A stretch of DNA of 5,136 nt from Fen-671 sp035502515 (GTDB lineage Bacteria > Actinomycetota > Acidimicrobiia > Acidimicrobiales > Palsa-688), in the NCBI GenBank assembly GCA_035502515.1, contig DATJUH010000165.1, positions 1 to 5,136 of the forward strand. The letters are read 5' to 3'. A program made the translations under genes and the position numbers. Positions 1 through 4,971 of the stretch are shown here, piece after piece. The notes below the pieces were generated by a model. That model made no database searches and was not told the DNA's origin. It worked only from the letters and a program-made list of their open reading frames with translations. Each line of letters starts with the position of its first letter. Position 1 is the stretch's first letter.

Positions 1-230
1 CGGGTCAGTTCGGTCACGGCATCGTCGTACTCGTCGAGGGGGCCACCCATTCCGAGCAGTCCTGGGCGGCCCGCAACAACGGGGTGACCGTGGGGCTGGT
101 CGCCATCGCCGGACTCACTTTCCTACTGAAAGCGGGCGGTGGCCTCTACTGGCTGATCCCGGCCATCGTTGCCAGTCTCGTTGGCGGCGTGATCGACGCG
201 TGGCTATCTTTGCTCAAGGCGCCTGGATGA
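1..230 (+). CDS. C-terminal end of a membrane protein (partial)
   Basis: An open frame enters from the left edge (first full codon at 3) and ends at TGA 228-230, giving 75 residues. The first part contains FGHGIVVLVEGATHSEQSWA; two hydrophobic stretches follow, about residues 28-44 (starting VTVGLVAIAGLTFLL) and 48-71 (LYWLIPAIVASLVGGVIDAW). They are separated by a short Gly-rich turn with one Lys, so this is probably a helical hairpin at the end of an integral membrane protein. The N-terminus lies outside the window and I do not recognise the family. Codon use is GC-rich and typical of the neighbouring genes, which supports real coding. No terminator hairpin is visible after the stop. Coding status is fairly sure; function is unknown. 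Confidence 0.75.
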   Translation, partial: GQFGHGIVVLVEGATHSEQSWAARNNGVTVGLVAIAGLTFLLKAGGGLYWLIPAIVASLVGGVIDAWLSLLKAPG

Positions 231-257
231 GCGAATCCCGGCTTGCTGCTTGAGTTC

Positions 258-405
258 GCGGGCCACTGTGCCGATCTCCCTTCGGGCGTTGCGAGGATCA
301 CTTGCCAATTGAGCCCCCTGAATTGCCCCCACACTCCTGGCAAGCAACACCCACCGGCGTCGACATCGCTGGCGAGCACCGTTTTGGCGGGCCACTGCGA
401 GGATC
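258..405. repeat. Imperfect direct repeat, possible remnant of an insertion-sequence end
   Basis: The 19-mer GCGGGCCACTGCGAGGATC at 387-405 recurs at 258-299 split in two: GCGGGCCAC at 258-266 and TGCGAGGATC at 290-299, with 23 extra bases between. Between the copies, around 302-332, are two related units, AATTGAGCCCCC and AATTGCCCCC. On the minus strand this reads as GGGGGCAATT and GGGGGCTCAATT. Tandem short units of this kind, with GGGGG(T)CAATT-like cores, resemble the sub-terminal repeats of IS21-family elements, but no transposase is present and no full terminal repeat is seen. The repeat itself is certain. Its origin from an insertion sequence is inferred from memory and uncertain. Confidence 0.4.
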
Positions 406-501
406 TATGCCTCGGCTACGGCTGGTGGAGGATCCAGGAACGGGGCACCGACGCGAAGCCAACCAGTGAGCCGACGTCATCCTCGCTCGAAGGGCTCCTG
501 T

Positions 502-541
502 TTTTCACCATAGTGGTGCACATTTTCACCATAGTGGTGCA
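502..541 (+). promoter_or_regulatory. Tandem pair of identical palindromic operators
   Basis: A 19-bp unit, TTTTCACCATAGTGGTGCA, occurs twice without mismatch at 502-520 and 523-541. Each copy contains the perfect inverted repeat CACCA-TAG-TGGTG (506-518 and 527-539). The period is 21 bp, two turns of B-DNA, so two protein dimers would sit on the same face of the helix. The block lies 65 bp before the ATG at 606 and just upstream of a -10-like box, the usual place for a repressor or activator site. The binding protein is unknown; autoregulation by the downstream gene or control by an unlinked regulator are both possible. Confidence 0.65.
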
Positions 542-543
542 GA

Positions 544-559
544 CGAGGCTTATACCTCG
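544..559 (+). promoter_or_regulatory. Inverted repeat around a -10-like element
   Basis: CGAGG (544-548) and CCTCG (555-559) flank CTTATA, which overlaps the -10-like hexamer TATACC at 551-556 (matches TANNNT except the last base; TTATAC at 550-555 is an alternative). No good -35 lies at 16-18 bp, where the second operator copy sits, so an activator or operator overlap is plausible. A start site near 563 would leave about 43 nt of leader before the ATG at 606. This is a tentative promoter for the 606-2123 gene. Confidence 0.35.
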
Positions 560-560
560 C

Positions 561-574
561 GACGAACGTTCGTC
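561..574. promoter_or_regulatory. 14-bp perfect palindrome, possible operator
   Basis: GACGAACGTTCGTC is a perfect palindrome with no spacer, two bases after the preceding inverted repeat and near the expected transcription start. It does not fit a LexA box, because the GAAC and GTTC halves are contiguous rather than separated by four bases. It may be another regulator site or form a short hairpin in the leader of the downstream gene. Confidence 0.35.
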
Positions 575-605
575 CGACGCCTCCAGGTCTGGCAAAGTGA
601 GCTTG

Positions 606-2123
606 ATGAGCACGAAGCAAGCCGGGACCACCTCCGGAAACGCCGGTGGAGCGTGGCTCGTGCTGACGCGAGACATCTCGCAGTCGGTACGAGTGGAGGC
701 AGAGCCGCAAATAAGGGCGGGCTTGGTGCTGGACATGGACACCGGACTGGTCCGAGGCGTCGCGGTGGGCGCGACTGAGGCAGAGGCGGTCGCTCAAGCG
801 GTCACGATGGGTCTGAGCCGGCCGGCAGGGAGCCTGCCGCCCGGGCGTCCCGATGAGGTGCTCTGCGCGCCGGACTTCAAGGCGCAGGTGGTGGAGATCC
901 TGTCCTCGGTAGCCGGAGGTAAGCCTCCGCCACGGGTCCGGACGATTGAGCCGCCGGCCGAGGCGGAGGACATCTTCGACTCGTTCATCGGCCACATGTC
1001 AGGTCGCCCACAGCCCACCGAACCCCCCAGGCCGTCGGACTGGGCATTGATGTACCGTCACTCGCTCAACTTCTACCGGGTCTCACCTTGGACCCGGTGG
1101 CACGACGGGGTGGTACTGGGACTGGAGACGAACGGTGTTCTCGCGCAACGGCGCTATGCCGCCGTCGTCATGGGCAACGCCGGGATTCAGCACGGGCTCG
1201 TTCTCTACCCCGCCGGCAAAGTGCCGGGTGGCCTGAAAGGCTGGGAGCCCGGCCGACCAGTGCCAACCCCGCCGGGGACCCTTGCCCTGATGCTCGATCC
1301 ACCATCGGAGCTGCCCCCCGAGCTGCGTGACAAGGCATTCCGCTACGGGTGGCCACCGGACGCAGAGCTCCTACCGGTCGCGCTGAGGCTCGGCCCGGAC
1401 AGGGAGGGCGGTGATCCCGACGAGACGGAAACCCAACTGCTTGCGGTCGCGCTGGCGGCGGTGACGGCCCATGACGCACGCGGTCCTATTGCGGTCGGCC
1501 CTGGCGAACACACCACGACTGGGGAAGTAGTGCTCGGGAGCGGGCGGAGCGTCAGGTTCTCCATTGCCCAGGAACCGCCCACACCCGACTCGGACGTCCC
1601 CCGTCTCCGATTGCACCAGGCGGGCTTCGACCTCGTTCCCGAGGGCACACCGGTCGTCCTTGGCCACCTTCCCTGGACGTCGGTAGCAGCACTGCGCTCG
1701 GCAGCGCGGATCCACCGACCGTTTCCGTCTGCGGCGCCAAGACCAAGCGGCGCCGATGTACCGCTCCTGGCGATCCTTCCGCAGCCCGAAAAGGGCGACG
1801 CCACGGCGGCCAGGGTGGCCGAACTCGACCCCTACGGCGTAGCGGCGGTGGCCACCGACGACGGCCGGGAGGTCTTCGTGTTGGCTGGTGGCGACGGCGC
1901 GCAACTCCTCATGGAAGTGCCCGCCGATAATCCGAACCTTGCAGATTTTCGCCGCCGGTTACGAGCCACCAAGGGCCTACACGTCGTAATGGTGGCCGAC
2001 GAGGGCACTAGCAGGGGAGAAGGCACCGTCTACGGTTTCTTCGAATGCCACCAACCGCCGCCGAAAGCTCCTCCTCGGACGAACCGGCCCAGCGGGGAAA
2101 AACGGTCCAAGCGCCGCAGGTAG
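606..2123 (+). CDS. DUF6930/DUF7309-type protein of unknown function
   Basis: A soluble protein of 505 residues from the ATG at 606. The frame is open upstream to about 243, but that part runs through the repeats and palindromes and is not credible; GTG 597 and TTG 603 are alternative starts, and only a weak AGTGAG precedes the ATG. Residues about 16-135 (WLVLTRDISQ, LVLDMDTGLVRG, then RPDEVLCAPD) resemble the DUF6930 type. Residues about 145-205 (DWALMYRHSLNFYRVSPWTRW, then YAAVVMGNAGIQHGLVLYPAG) resemble the DUF7309 type, with the family pattern of a Tyr-Arg start, PW-x-RW, a short E-x-G strand and VMG-x-x-G. The middle and C-terminal parts (about 225-480) are Pro/Ala-rich and not recognised. 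The tail (about 484-505) is Pro/Arg/Lys-rich and very basic. There is no signal peptide or membrane segment. The family has no function known to me. The gene converges with vapC, 9 bp apart. Family assignment is by eye. Confidence 0.8.
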   Translation: MSTKQAGTTSGNAGGAWLVLTRDISQSVRVEAEPQIRAGLVLDMDTGLVRGVAVGATEAEAVAQAVTMGLSRPAGSLPPGRPDEVLCAPDFKAQVVEILSSVAGGKPPPRVRTIEPPAEAEDIFDSFIGHMSGRPQPTEPPRPSDWALMYRHSLNFYRVSPWTRWHDGVVLGLETNGVLAQRRYAAVVMGNAGIQHGLVLYPAGKVPGGLKGWEPGRPVPTPPGTLALMLDPPSELPPELRDKAFRYGWPPDAELLPVALRLGPDREGGDPDETETQLLAVALAAVTAHDARGPIAVGPGEHTTTGEVVLGSGRSVRFSIAQEPPTPDSDVPRLRLHQAGFDLVPEGTPVVLGHLPWTSVAALRSAARIHRPFPSAAPRPSGADVPLLAILPQPEKGDATAARVAELDPYGVAAVATDDGREVFVLAGGDGAQLLMEVPADNPNLADFRRRLRATKGLHVVMVADEGTSRGEGTVYGFFECHQPPPKAPPRTNRPSGEKRSKRRR

Positions 2124-2132
2124 GCCGTTCCT

Positions 2133-2510
2133 TCAGATCGCGACCAGGTCGACATGCCGGTCCAGCCGGCGCAGGTCATTGGGGTCGGAGGTAATTATCC
2201 GGACCCTTCGCTCTCGTGCAGCGACGACGACCGAGGAGTCGACGACGTCAGCGGTGTCTGTGGCGCCGCACAGCTGTCCGGCGGCCCGTGCCCCGTAGTC
2301 GTCGAGCACAACCACGTCGCACAAGGTGGACCGGAGAAGCCGGGCCAGCCGGGTCTGCCGGGTGCCGTCACGCCACGCCTGGGCTACCACTCCGGCGGGA
2401 ACGAAAAGGGTGTCTCCATGATCGAGAGCTCTTGCGACGATTGCGACGACGCGCCTGTCGTTCCTTTCGAAACCAACCAGGGCACCGGTATCGAGGACCG
2501 CCCCTCTCAT
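2133..2510 (-). CDS. vapC: VapC-type PIN-domain toxin
   Basis: A 125-residue single-domain PIN protein, a normal length for VapC ribonuclease toxins. These use a cluster of acidic residues to bind metal and cut RNA, and are held inactive by the paired antitoxin. Visible motifs are D7 in VLDTGALVGFER, D88 and D91 in TADVVDSSVVVAA, and D109 and D112 in TSDPNDLRRL. Where classical VapCs have a conserved Glu after the second strand, this protein has Gln44 in VPAGVVAQAWRDG; I recall this Gln form as common in one actinobacterial PIN subgroup, so activity is still likely. The ATG (2510-2508) overlaps the antitoxin stop as ATGA, indicating translational coupling; there is no good separate ribosome binding site. 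The specific RNA target cannot be told from the sequence. Confidence 0.9.
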   Translation of the reverse strand: MRGAVLDTGALVGFERNDRRVVAIVARALDHGDTLFVPAGVVAQAWRDGTRQTRLARLLRSTLCDVVVLDDYGARAAGQLCGATDTADVVDSSVVVAARERRVRIITSDPNDLRRLDRHVDLVAI

Positions 2511-2737
2511 CGGCCGAGGGCGTGATCGGCGGCCTTGCGTTCGACCGCAGTCAGCGGGCCGCCGGTCTGAGCGAGCATCTCCTCAAGCAGAGAAGCCAGG
2601 TTGTCCAGCTTCGCTTGCTCCTGTAGTGCCCGAGCGACATACGCGCTGACACTGGGGGCCCGGCCCTCCGAGACGGCGCGCTGCGCTTGCTCAACCAGCT
2701 CGGTAGGCAGGCTAACCGCGATCTTGCTTGTGGTCAT
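2507..2737 (-). CDS. vapB: Ribbon-helix-helix antitoxin (VapB-type)
   Basis: A 76-residue protein with an N-terminal ribbon-helix-helix DNA-binding domain: strand KIAVSLP (5-11), helix ELVEQAQRAVSEGR (13-26), then the SVSAYVARALQEQ helix (29-41). The C-terminal half (42-76), LDNLASLLEEMLAQTGG and onward, is the part expected to wrap and block the PIN toxin. Such antitoxins dimerise, bind an operator at their own promoter and repress the operon together with the toxin. I chose the ATG at 2737 because the frame's upstream ATGs (2749, 2746) lie inside the -10 box and the RHH strand starts directly after MTTS. The TGA overlaps the vapC start by 4 bp. Assignment of the module is firm; the VapB name is by association with the PIN toxin. 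Confidence 0.88.
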   Translation of the reverse strand: MTTSKIAVSLPTELVEQAQRAVSEGRAPSVSAYVARALQEQAKLDNLASLLEEMLAQTGGPLTAVERKAADHALGR

Positions 2738-2753
2738 ACCACTCATCATACCA
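2731..2753 (-). promoter_or_regulatory. vapBC promoter with likely operator; leaderless start
   Basis: On the minus strand TATGAT (2750-2745) is a good -10 box, preceded by TG at 2753-2752 as in an extended -10 (TGGTATGAT). Seven bases separate it from the vapB ATG, which places transcription start at or next to the start codon, so the mRNA is probably leaderless. TGGTATGA occurs twice (2753-2746 and 2741-2734) with a 12-bp period. The second copy is part of TGGT-ATG-ACCA (2741-2731), an inverted repeat centred on the start codon. Short repeats like these suit a ribbon-helix-helix autorepressor. No clear -35 is visible. Confidence 0.5.
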
Positions 2754-3397
2754 ACTGTGAGAGGTTGTACCATGACGAGATCAGCCCGGAGATCCCTTTG
2801 GCGGGGCTGGGAGTTCCGGTCACCCCGAAAAGACGAGAAAGCGAACGTTGCGGAACGCGCCCAGTACTTCCAGCCGGGCATATGCGCGGGAGCTCAAAAT
2901 TGGCTCGTGATCGAGGCAGGGCCGCTTTTTAGGGTGGTGCCCCTGACCACGGCCCGGCCCGGTCAGTTCCACGAAGGCTTCCTCGACCCCGGCGGCCCGC
3001 ACTTCATATGGCGCACATCTTGGTACAGCCCGAGCAGGTCGTACAGGGCGGCGTCGGCGCAGCGCAGCTCCACGCTGTCGCCTTGCCGGCCCGACGAGAT
3101 GACCCCTGCGAGGCGCTGCAGCGCTCGACCGGGGTTTCTACCAGCTCGGGGCGCTCGCATGCGCTATTCGACAACTAGTGCGTGGTCGGTTCACGGGTTG
3201 GAGCCAGTCACGCAGCAGGTAACCACAGGTCGAACTTGCCAAGGTGCCGTGGAGTTTTGTACCAAGTCCCCCTTCCACACCGGATCCAATGTACGTTTGC
3301 CCCGGTGATGGACGCAGCGGCGTGGCGAGCGGCCCGCACCCATTTACGAGTTGAAGCGCCGCCACGGGGGCGCGCCAGCCCGAGGGCGCGGCCCTAC
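2754..3397. other. Gene-poor stretch with possible decayed gene fragments
   Basis: About 640 bp without a gene I can support. Open frames exist on both strands but contradict one another and lack ribosome binding sites. Two minus-strand pieces look like protein remnants: an ArsR-like winged-helix end (listed separately) and, in another frame from GTG 3002, a short run GVEEAFVELTGPGRGQG that resembles the C-terminal tail (LEEVFLxLTG) of ABC-2-type drug-exporter ATPases. The rest shows no tRNA, strong terminator or repeat that I can find. Confidence 0.4.
2963..3160 (-). pseudogene. Possible remnant of an ArsR-like winged-helix regulator
   Basis: A minus-strand frame of 65 codons contains ALQRLAGVISSGRQGD and then SVELRCADAALYDLLGLYQD. 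This has the pattern of the wing and last helix of ArsR/SmtB regulators (L-x-x-aGlv-x-x-rreG-x-x-v-yrl-ad-x-x-v-x-x-Ll). The recognition helix and everything before it are missing: a TAG in the same frame lies two codons upstream of the ATG at 3160, and the sequence before it shows no helix-turn-helix. The end (GPPGSRKPSWN) is unlike the family. It is most likely a decayed fragment, but similarity over about 35 residues seen by eye is weak and it may be chance. Confidence 0.22.
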
Positions 3398-3415
3398 GAG
3401 GGGTAACCTGAGCTG
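3398..3415 (+). promoter_or_regulatory. Likely leaderless promoter or weak ribosome binding site of the DUF433 gene
   Basis: TAACCT (3404-3409) fits the actinobacterial -10 pattern TANNNT and is followed by 6 bases and then GTG 3416, the spacing of a leaderless transcript. GAGGGG at 3398-3403 could instead be a Shine-Dalgarno sequence, but it is 12 nt from the start, longer than usual. No -35 is recognisable in the GC-rich sequence upstream. Confidence 0.35.
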
Positions 3416-3646
3416 GTGGCCTTTACTCGCATCACGGTCGACCCCGCCCTCATGGGGGGTATGCCCTGCATCAGAGGGCTTCGCGTCCCAGTGGCCACTG
3501 TTGTGTCGATGGTTGCCGACGGCATGACTGTCGACGACATCATAGCCGACCTCCCCTACCTGGAACGTGAGGACATCGCCGAGGCCTTGCGGTTCGCCGC
3601 CGAGGCGGTCCGGGAACGGGAGCTGCCACTGCCAACCCCAGGGTGA
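3416..3646 (+). CDS. DUF433-family antitoxin
   Basis: A 76-residue protein starting at GTG 3416 (MAFTRITVDPALMGGMPCIR). The motif GGMPCIRGLRVPV at 14-26 is the signature of DUF433 (G-x-P-x-I-x-G-T/L-R-I/V). It is followed by a helix-turn-helix-like part: VATVVSMVADGMTVDDIIAD (26-45), then LPYLEREDIAEALRFAAEAV. This is the usual full length for the family. DUF433 proteins are the DNA-binding antitoxin partners of DUF5615 (Mut7-C/PIN-like) toxins, as in pairs of the VapB45/VapC45 kind. The next frame starts inside this gene's last codons: GTGA at 3643-3646 carries the toxin GTG and this TGA, so the pair is translationally coupled. The antitoxin looks intact although the toxin frame is broken. 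Functional assignment rests on family and context. Confidence 0.85.
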   Translation: MAFTRITVDPALMGGMPCIRGLRVPVATVVSMVADGMTVDDIIADLPYLEREDIAEALRFAAEAVRERELPLPTPG

Positions 3647-3908
3647 AGTTCCTCGTCGACGTCAACCTCTCGCCTCGTTTCTGCGCCAGCTGGGTGCAAA
3701 TGGCCACGATGCCGTCCACGCGTGGTCCCTTGGGCTGGGGTCGGCTCGCGACGAGGTGCTCCTGGAGCGAGCACGTTCCGAACAGCGGGCGCTGATCTCG
3801 GCCGACTCTGACTTCGGGACCATCCTGGCCGCCACCCGGGCCACGGCGCCTTCTGTGGTCTATATCCGCGGGGCGGGCGGACGGCACGTCCCGCAAGCAC
3901 GGCTTTGA
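3643..3908 (+). pseudogene. DUF5615 (Mut7-C/PIN-like) toxin, frameshifted and C-terminally short
   Basis: From GTG 3643 the frame reads MKFLVDVNLSPRF, the classic DUF5615 start with D6 and N8, and then loses similarity and stops near 3795. The rest of the domain continues in the -1 frame: LRQLGANGHDAVHAW, SLGLGSARDEVLLERA, ISADSDFGTILAATRA and APSVVYIRGAGGRH, ending at TGA 3906-3908. Adding one T to the TTT run at about 3678-3680 would join the parts as SPRFLRQLG, so a single base is missing. The joined protein would have 88 residues, while this family usually runs to about 110-120; the helix and strand expected after GGRH are absent, so the 3' end is also altered. Explanations are a mutated, inactive toxin (most likely), a sequencing error, or -1 slippage of tRNA-Phe from TTC to TTT. 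The family acts as a PIN-fold ribonuclease toxin, paired here with the DUF433 protein. Confidence 0.75.
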
Positions 3909-4004
3909 AGGCGTAGACGTGCTGGTCCGGCTCTTCAAGGGCACGCCCTGGGTGCCGCCACCGGCATTGTCGCCGCCATAAAGTCGCAAGTGTCAACCTG
4001 CAAT

Positions 4005-4012
4005 AAAGGAGG
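4005..4012 (+). promoter_or_regulatory. Strong ribosome binding site of the CcbP-like gene
   Basis: AAAGGAGG is a near-perfect Shine-Dalgarno sequence ending 4 nt before ATG 4017. It decides the start in favour of ATG 4017 over the in-frame GTG at 3990. It is the only strong ribosome binding site in the window. Confidence 0.8.
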
Positions 4013-4016
4013 CCTC

Positions 4017-4340
4017 ATGAGCGCAGCGGGCAAGGACAAAGGTGACCTCGACGCCTTGATCGAGGAGATAACCGTCGATGCCTACGACGACGACGAACAG
4101 TTGATGGGGTTCCAGAACGCCTTCGAGGAGGACGCGAACTTGCCTTGTAGTGGCCAAGTCGTAGGCGAGGATGTCGAGGTGTTGTCGGTCTCAATCGGCG
4201 ACCACCGCCGTGAGCTCATCGCCACCTGCGAACGTGCTGGCCGACAATACGACATAGCCTTGCTGGATATCGACCTCCGAGCCGACGCCGCCACGTCACA
4301 ACTCGTTGCCGCGTACAAGCGCTGGCTCGGTTACCGATAG
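4017..4340 (+). CDS. CcbP-like small acidic (putative calcium-binding) protein
   Basis: A 107-residue acidic protein. The segment IEEITVDAYDDDEQLMGFQNAFEED (15-39) matches the opening of the CcbP family, whose cyanobacterial member binds calcium through a negatively charged surface (family pattern: I-v-VDAYg-x-eEQ-x-g-w-x-x-x-leD). The next part, LPCSGQVVGEDVEVLSV (42-58), matches the family's 'f-P-f-x-a-x-c... g-x-x-VeV' strand, and the end AAYKRWLGYR (98-107) the closing helix. Acidic residues D21, D24-D26, E27, E37, E38 and D39 are candidates for metal contacts, but calcium binding here is inferred from the family. No signal peptide or membrane segment is present, so it is cytoplasmic. It stands alone, about 110 bp after the broken toxin, with its own strong ribosome binding site. 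No clear terminator follows. Confidence 0.75.
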   Translation: MSAAGKDKGDLDALIEEITVDAYDDDEQLMGFQNAFEEDANLPCSGQVVGEDVEVLSVSIGDHRRELIATCERAGRQYDIALLDIDLRADAATSQLVAAYKRWLGYR

Positions 4341-4493
4341 GTCGCTAGGCCTGAACAGTTACAATTCCCGATACCATCCCAACCATCACAAATAGGGCGA
4401 GATAAACCCCAAGAGCTCTGGCGGTGCACAACTTCATCCATCAAGTCCATATCTGGTCAGTTCGTCGACGATCCGTGGCTGGTTCAGCTGACG

Positions 4494-4499
4494 TATAAT
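4494..4499 (+). promoter_or_regulatory. Isolated TATAAT, possible -10 box
   Basis: A perfect TATAAT hexamer stands in lower-GC sequence, but no -35 element is recognisable 16-19 bp upstream and no gene follows on the plus strand. It could drive an untranslated RNA through 4505-4770 or be chance in AT-richer DNA. Confidence 0.18.
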
Positions 4500-4709
4500 A
4501 AGTCCTCCAAGCAGGGCTCGTTGCGTGCTCGGTAGCAGGCCCACAGCCCCTCGGGCTGGTTCCTTCAAAGACGGTGCGATAACTCCGTTGGTCACGTTCG
4601 TGGGTAATTGACCTTTTCAGACGAGACGCCCAAATGACTAATCAGTTGTTGTACATCATCGATGAGGGCTGCAAAAGCGGCAAGGAAAAAAAGCTGATAA
4701 GGGAGAGCT

Positions 4710-4769
4710 AGCAGCCCTGGGTGAAGGTCCGGCAATAAGACCAGTTTTCGTTGTTGGTCCTTGGCTGCT
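4710..4769 (+). other. Long two-part hairpin, possible structured RNA
   Basis: AGCAGCC (4710-4716) pairs perfectly with GGCTGCT (4763-4769). Directly inside it on the 3' side, AAGACCA (4737-4743) pairs with TGGTCCTT (4755-4762) with one bulged C, closing an 11-base loop. The two stems stack on the 3' side, with a 20-nt one-sided bulge (4717-4736). The bulge contains GGTC (4726-4729), which can also pair with GACC (4739-4742), so two folds compete. No U-run follows directly, so it is not a simple terminator. Confidence 0.3.
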
Positions 4770-4902
4770 GTCGAGGTACTGCGAACTCCTGGCGAACAAG
4801 CTCCATCTTCTTTGACAAGTCAGTTGTCTTTTGAACCCGAGTCATGCACTACGATTACGAAGGTCGAGCAGAGCGACGGGCTTGGTCTCTTCGCCGGCGG
4901 GG

Positions 4903-4971
4903 TGGTTCTGGCCAGCGAGTGGGCTTTACCACATACAACAGCCCGATCTCACGCCACACTGTCCAGAACCA
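4903..4971. repeat. 9-bp inverted repeat
   Basis: TGGTTCTGG (4903-4911) and CCAGAACCA (4963-4971) are perfect inverted copies separated by 51 bp. The interval has no gene. It could be a relic of a small mobile element or chance; no target-site duplication is evident at its borders. Confidence 0.3.

Noticed and set aside
502..541. CRISPR array
   Set aside because: There are only two repeats with a 2-bp gap, no spacers of normal length and no cas genes; the repeats are short palindromes typical of operators.
561..574. LexA (SOS) box
   Set aside because: The actinobacterial LexA site needs GAAC and GTTC separated by four bases; here the halves are adjacent.
243..605. N-terminal extension of the 606-2123 gene from an upstream ATG at 243
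   Set aside because: The extra 121 residues run through the repeats and operators, are unlike the rest of the protein and have no ribosome binding site.
1168..1904. Long minus-strand open frames within the large gene
   Set aside because: They are antisense shadows of a GC-rich gene, with compositions rich in Arg, Pro and Ser and no recognisable motifs.
2601..3308. 235-codon plus-strand open frame
   Set aside because: It starts inside the antisense of vapB, crosses the vapB promoter, has no ribosome binding site and shows no family pattern.
3308..3406. 32-codon frame just before the DUF433 gene
   Set aside because: It is Arg-rich with no ribosome binding site or motif, and its stop codon lies within the likely -10 box.
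3540..3996. Minus-strand frames opposite the DUF5615 toxin
   Set aside because: The plus-strand translation gives clear DUF433 and DUF5615 motifs; the minus frames are shadows.
4634..4711. 25-residue low-GC peptide starting MTNQLLYIIDEG
   Set aside because: There is no ribosome binding site and no homology that I can recognise; a frame of this length is expected by chance.
4814..4832. Rho-independent terminator
   Set aside because: The stem has only 5 bp (GACAA/TTGTC), is AT-rich and is followed by just four T's, almost 500 bp after the nearest gene.
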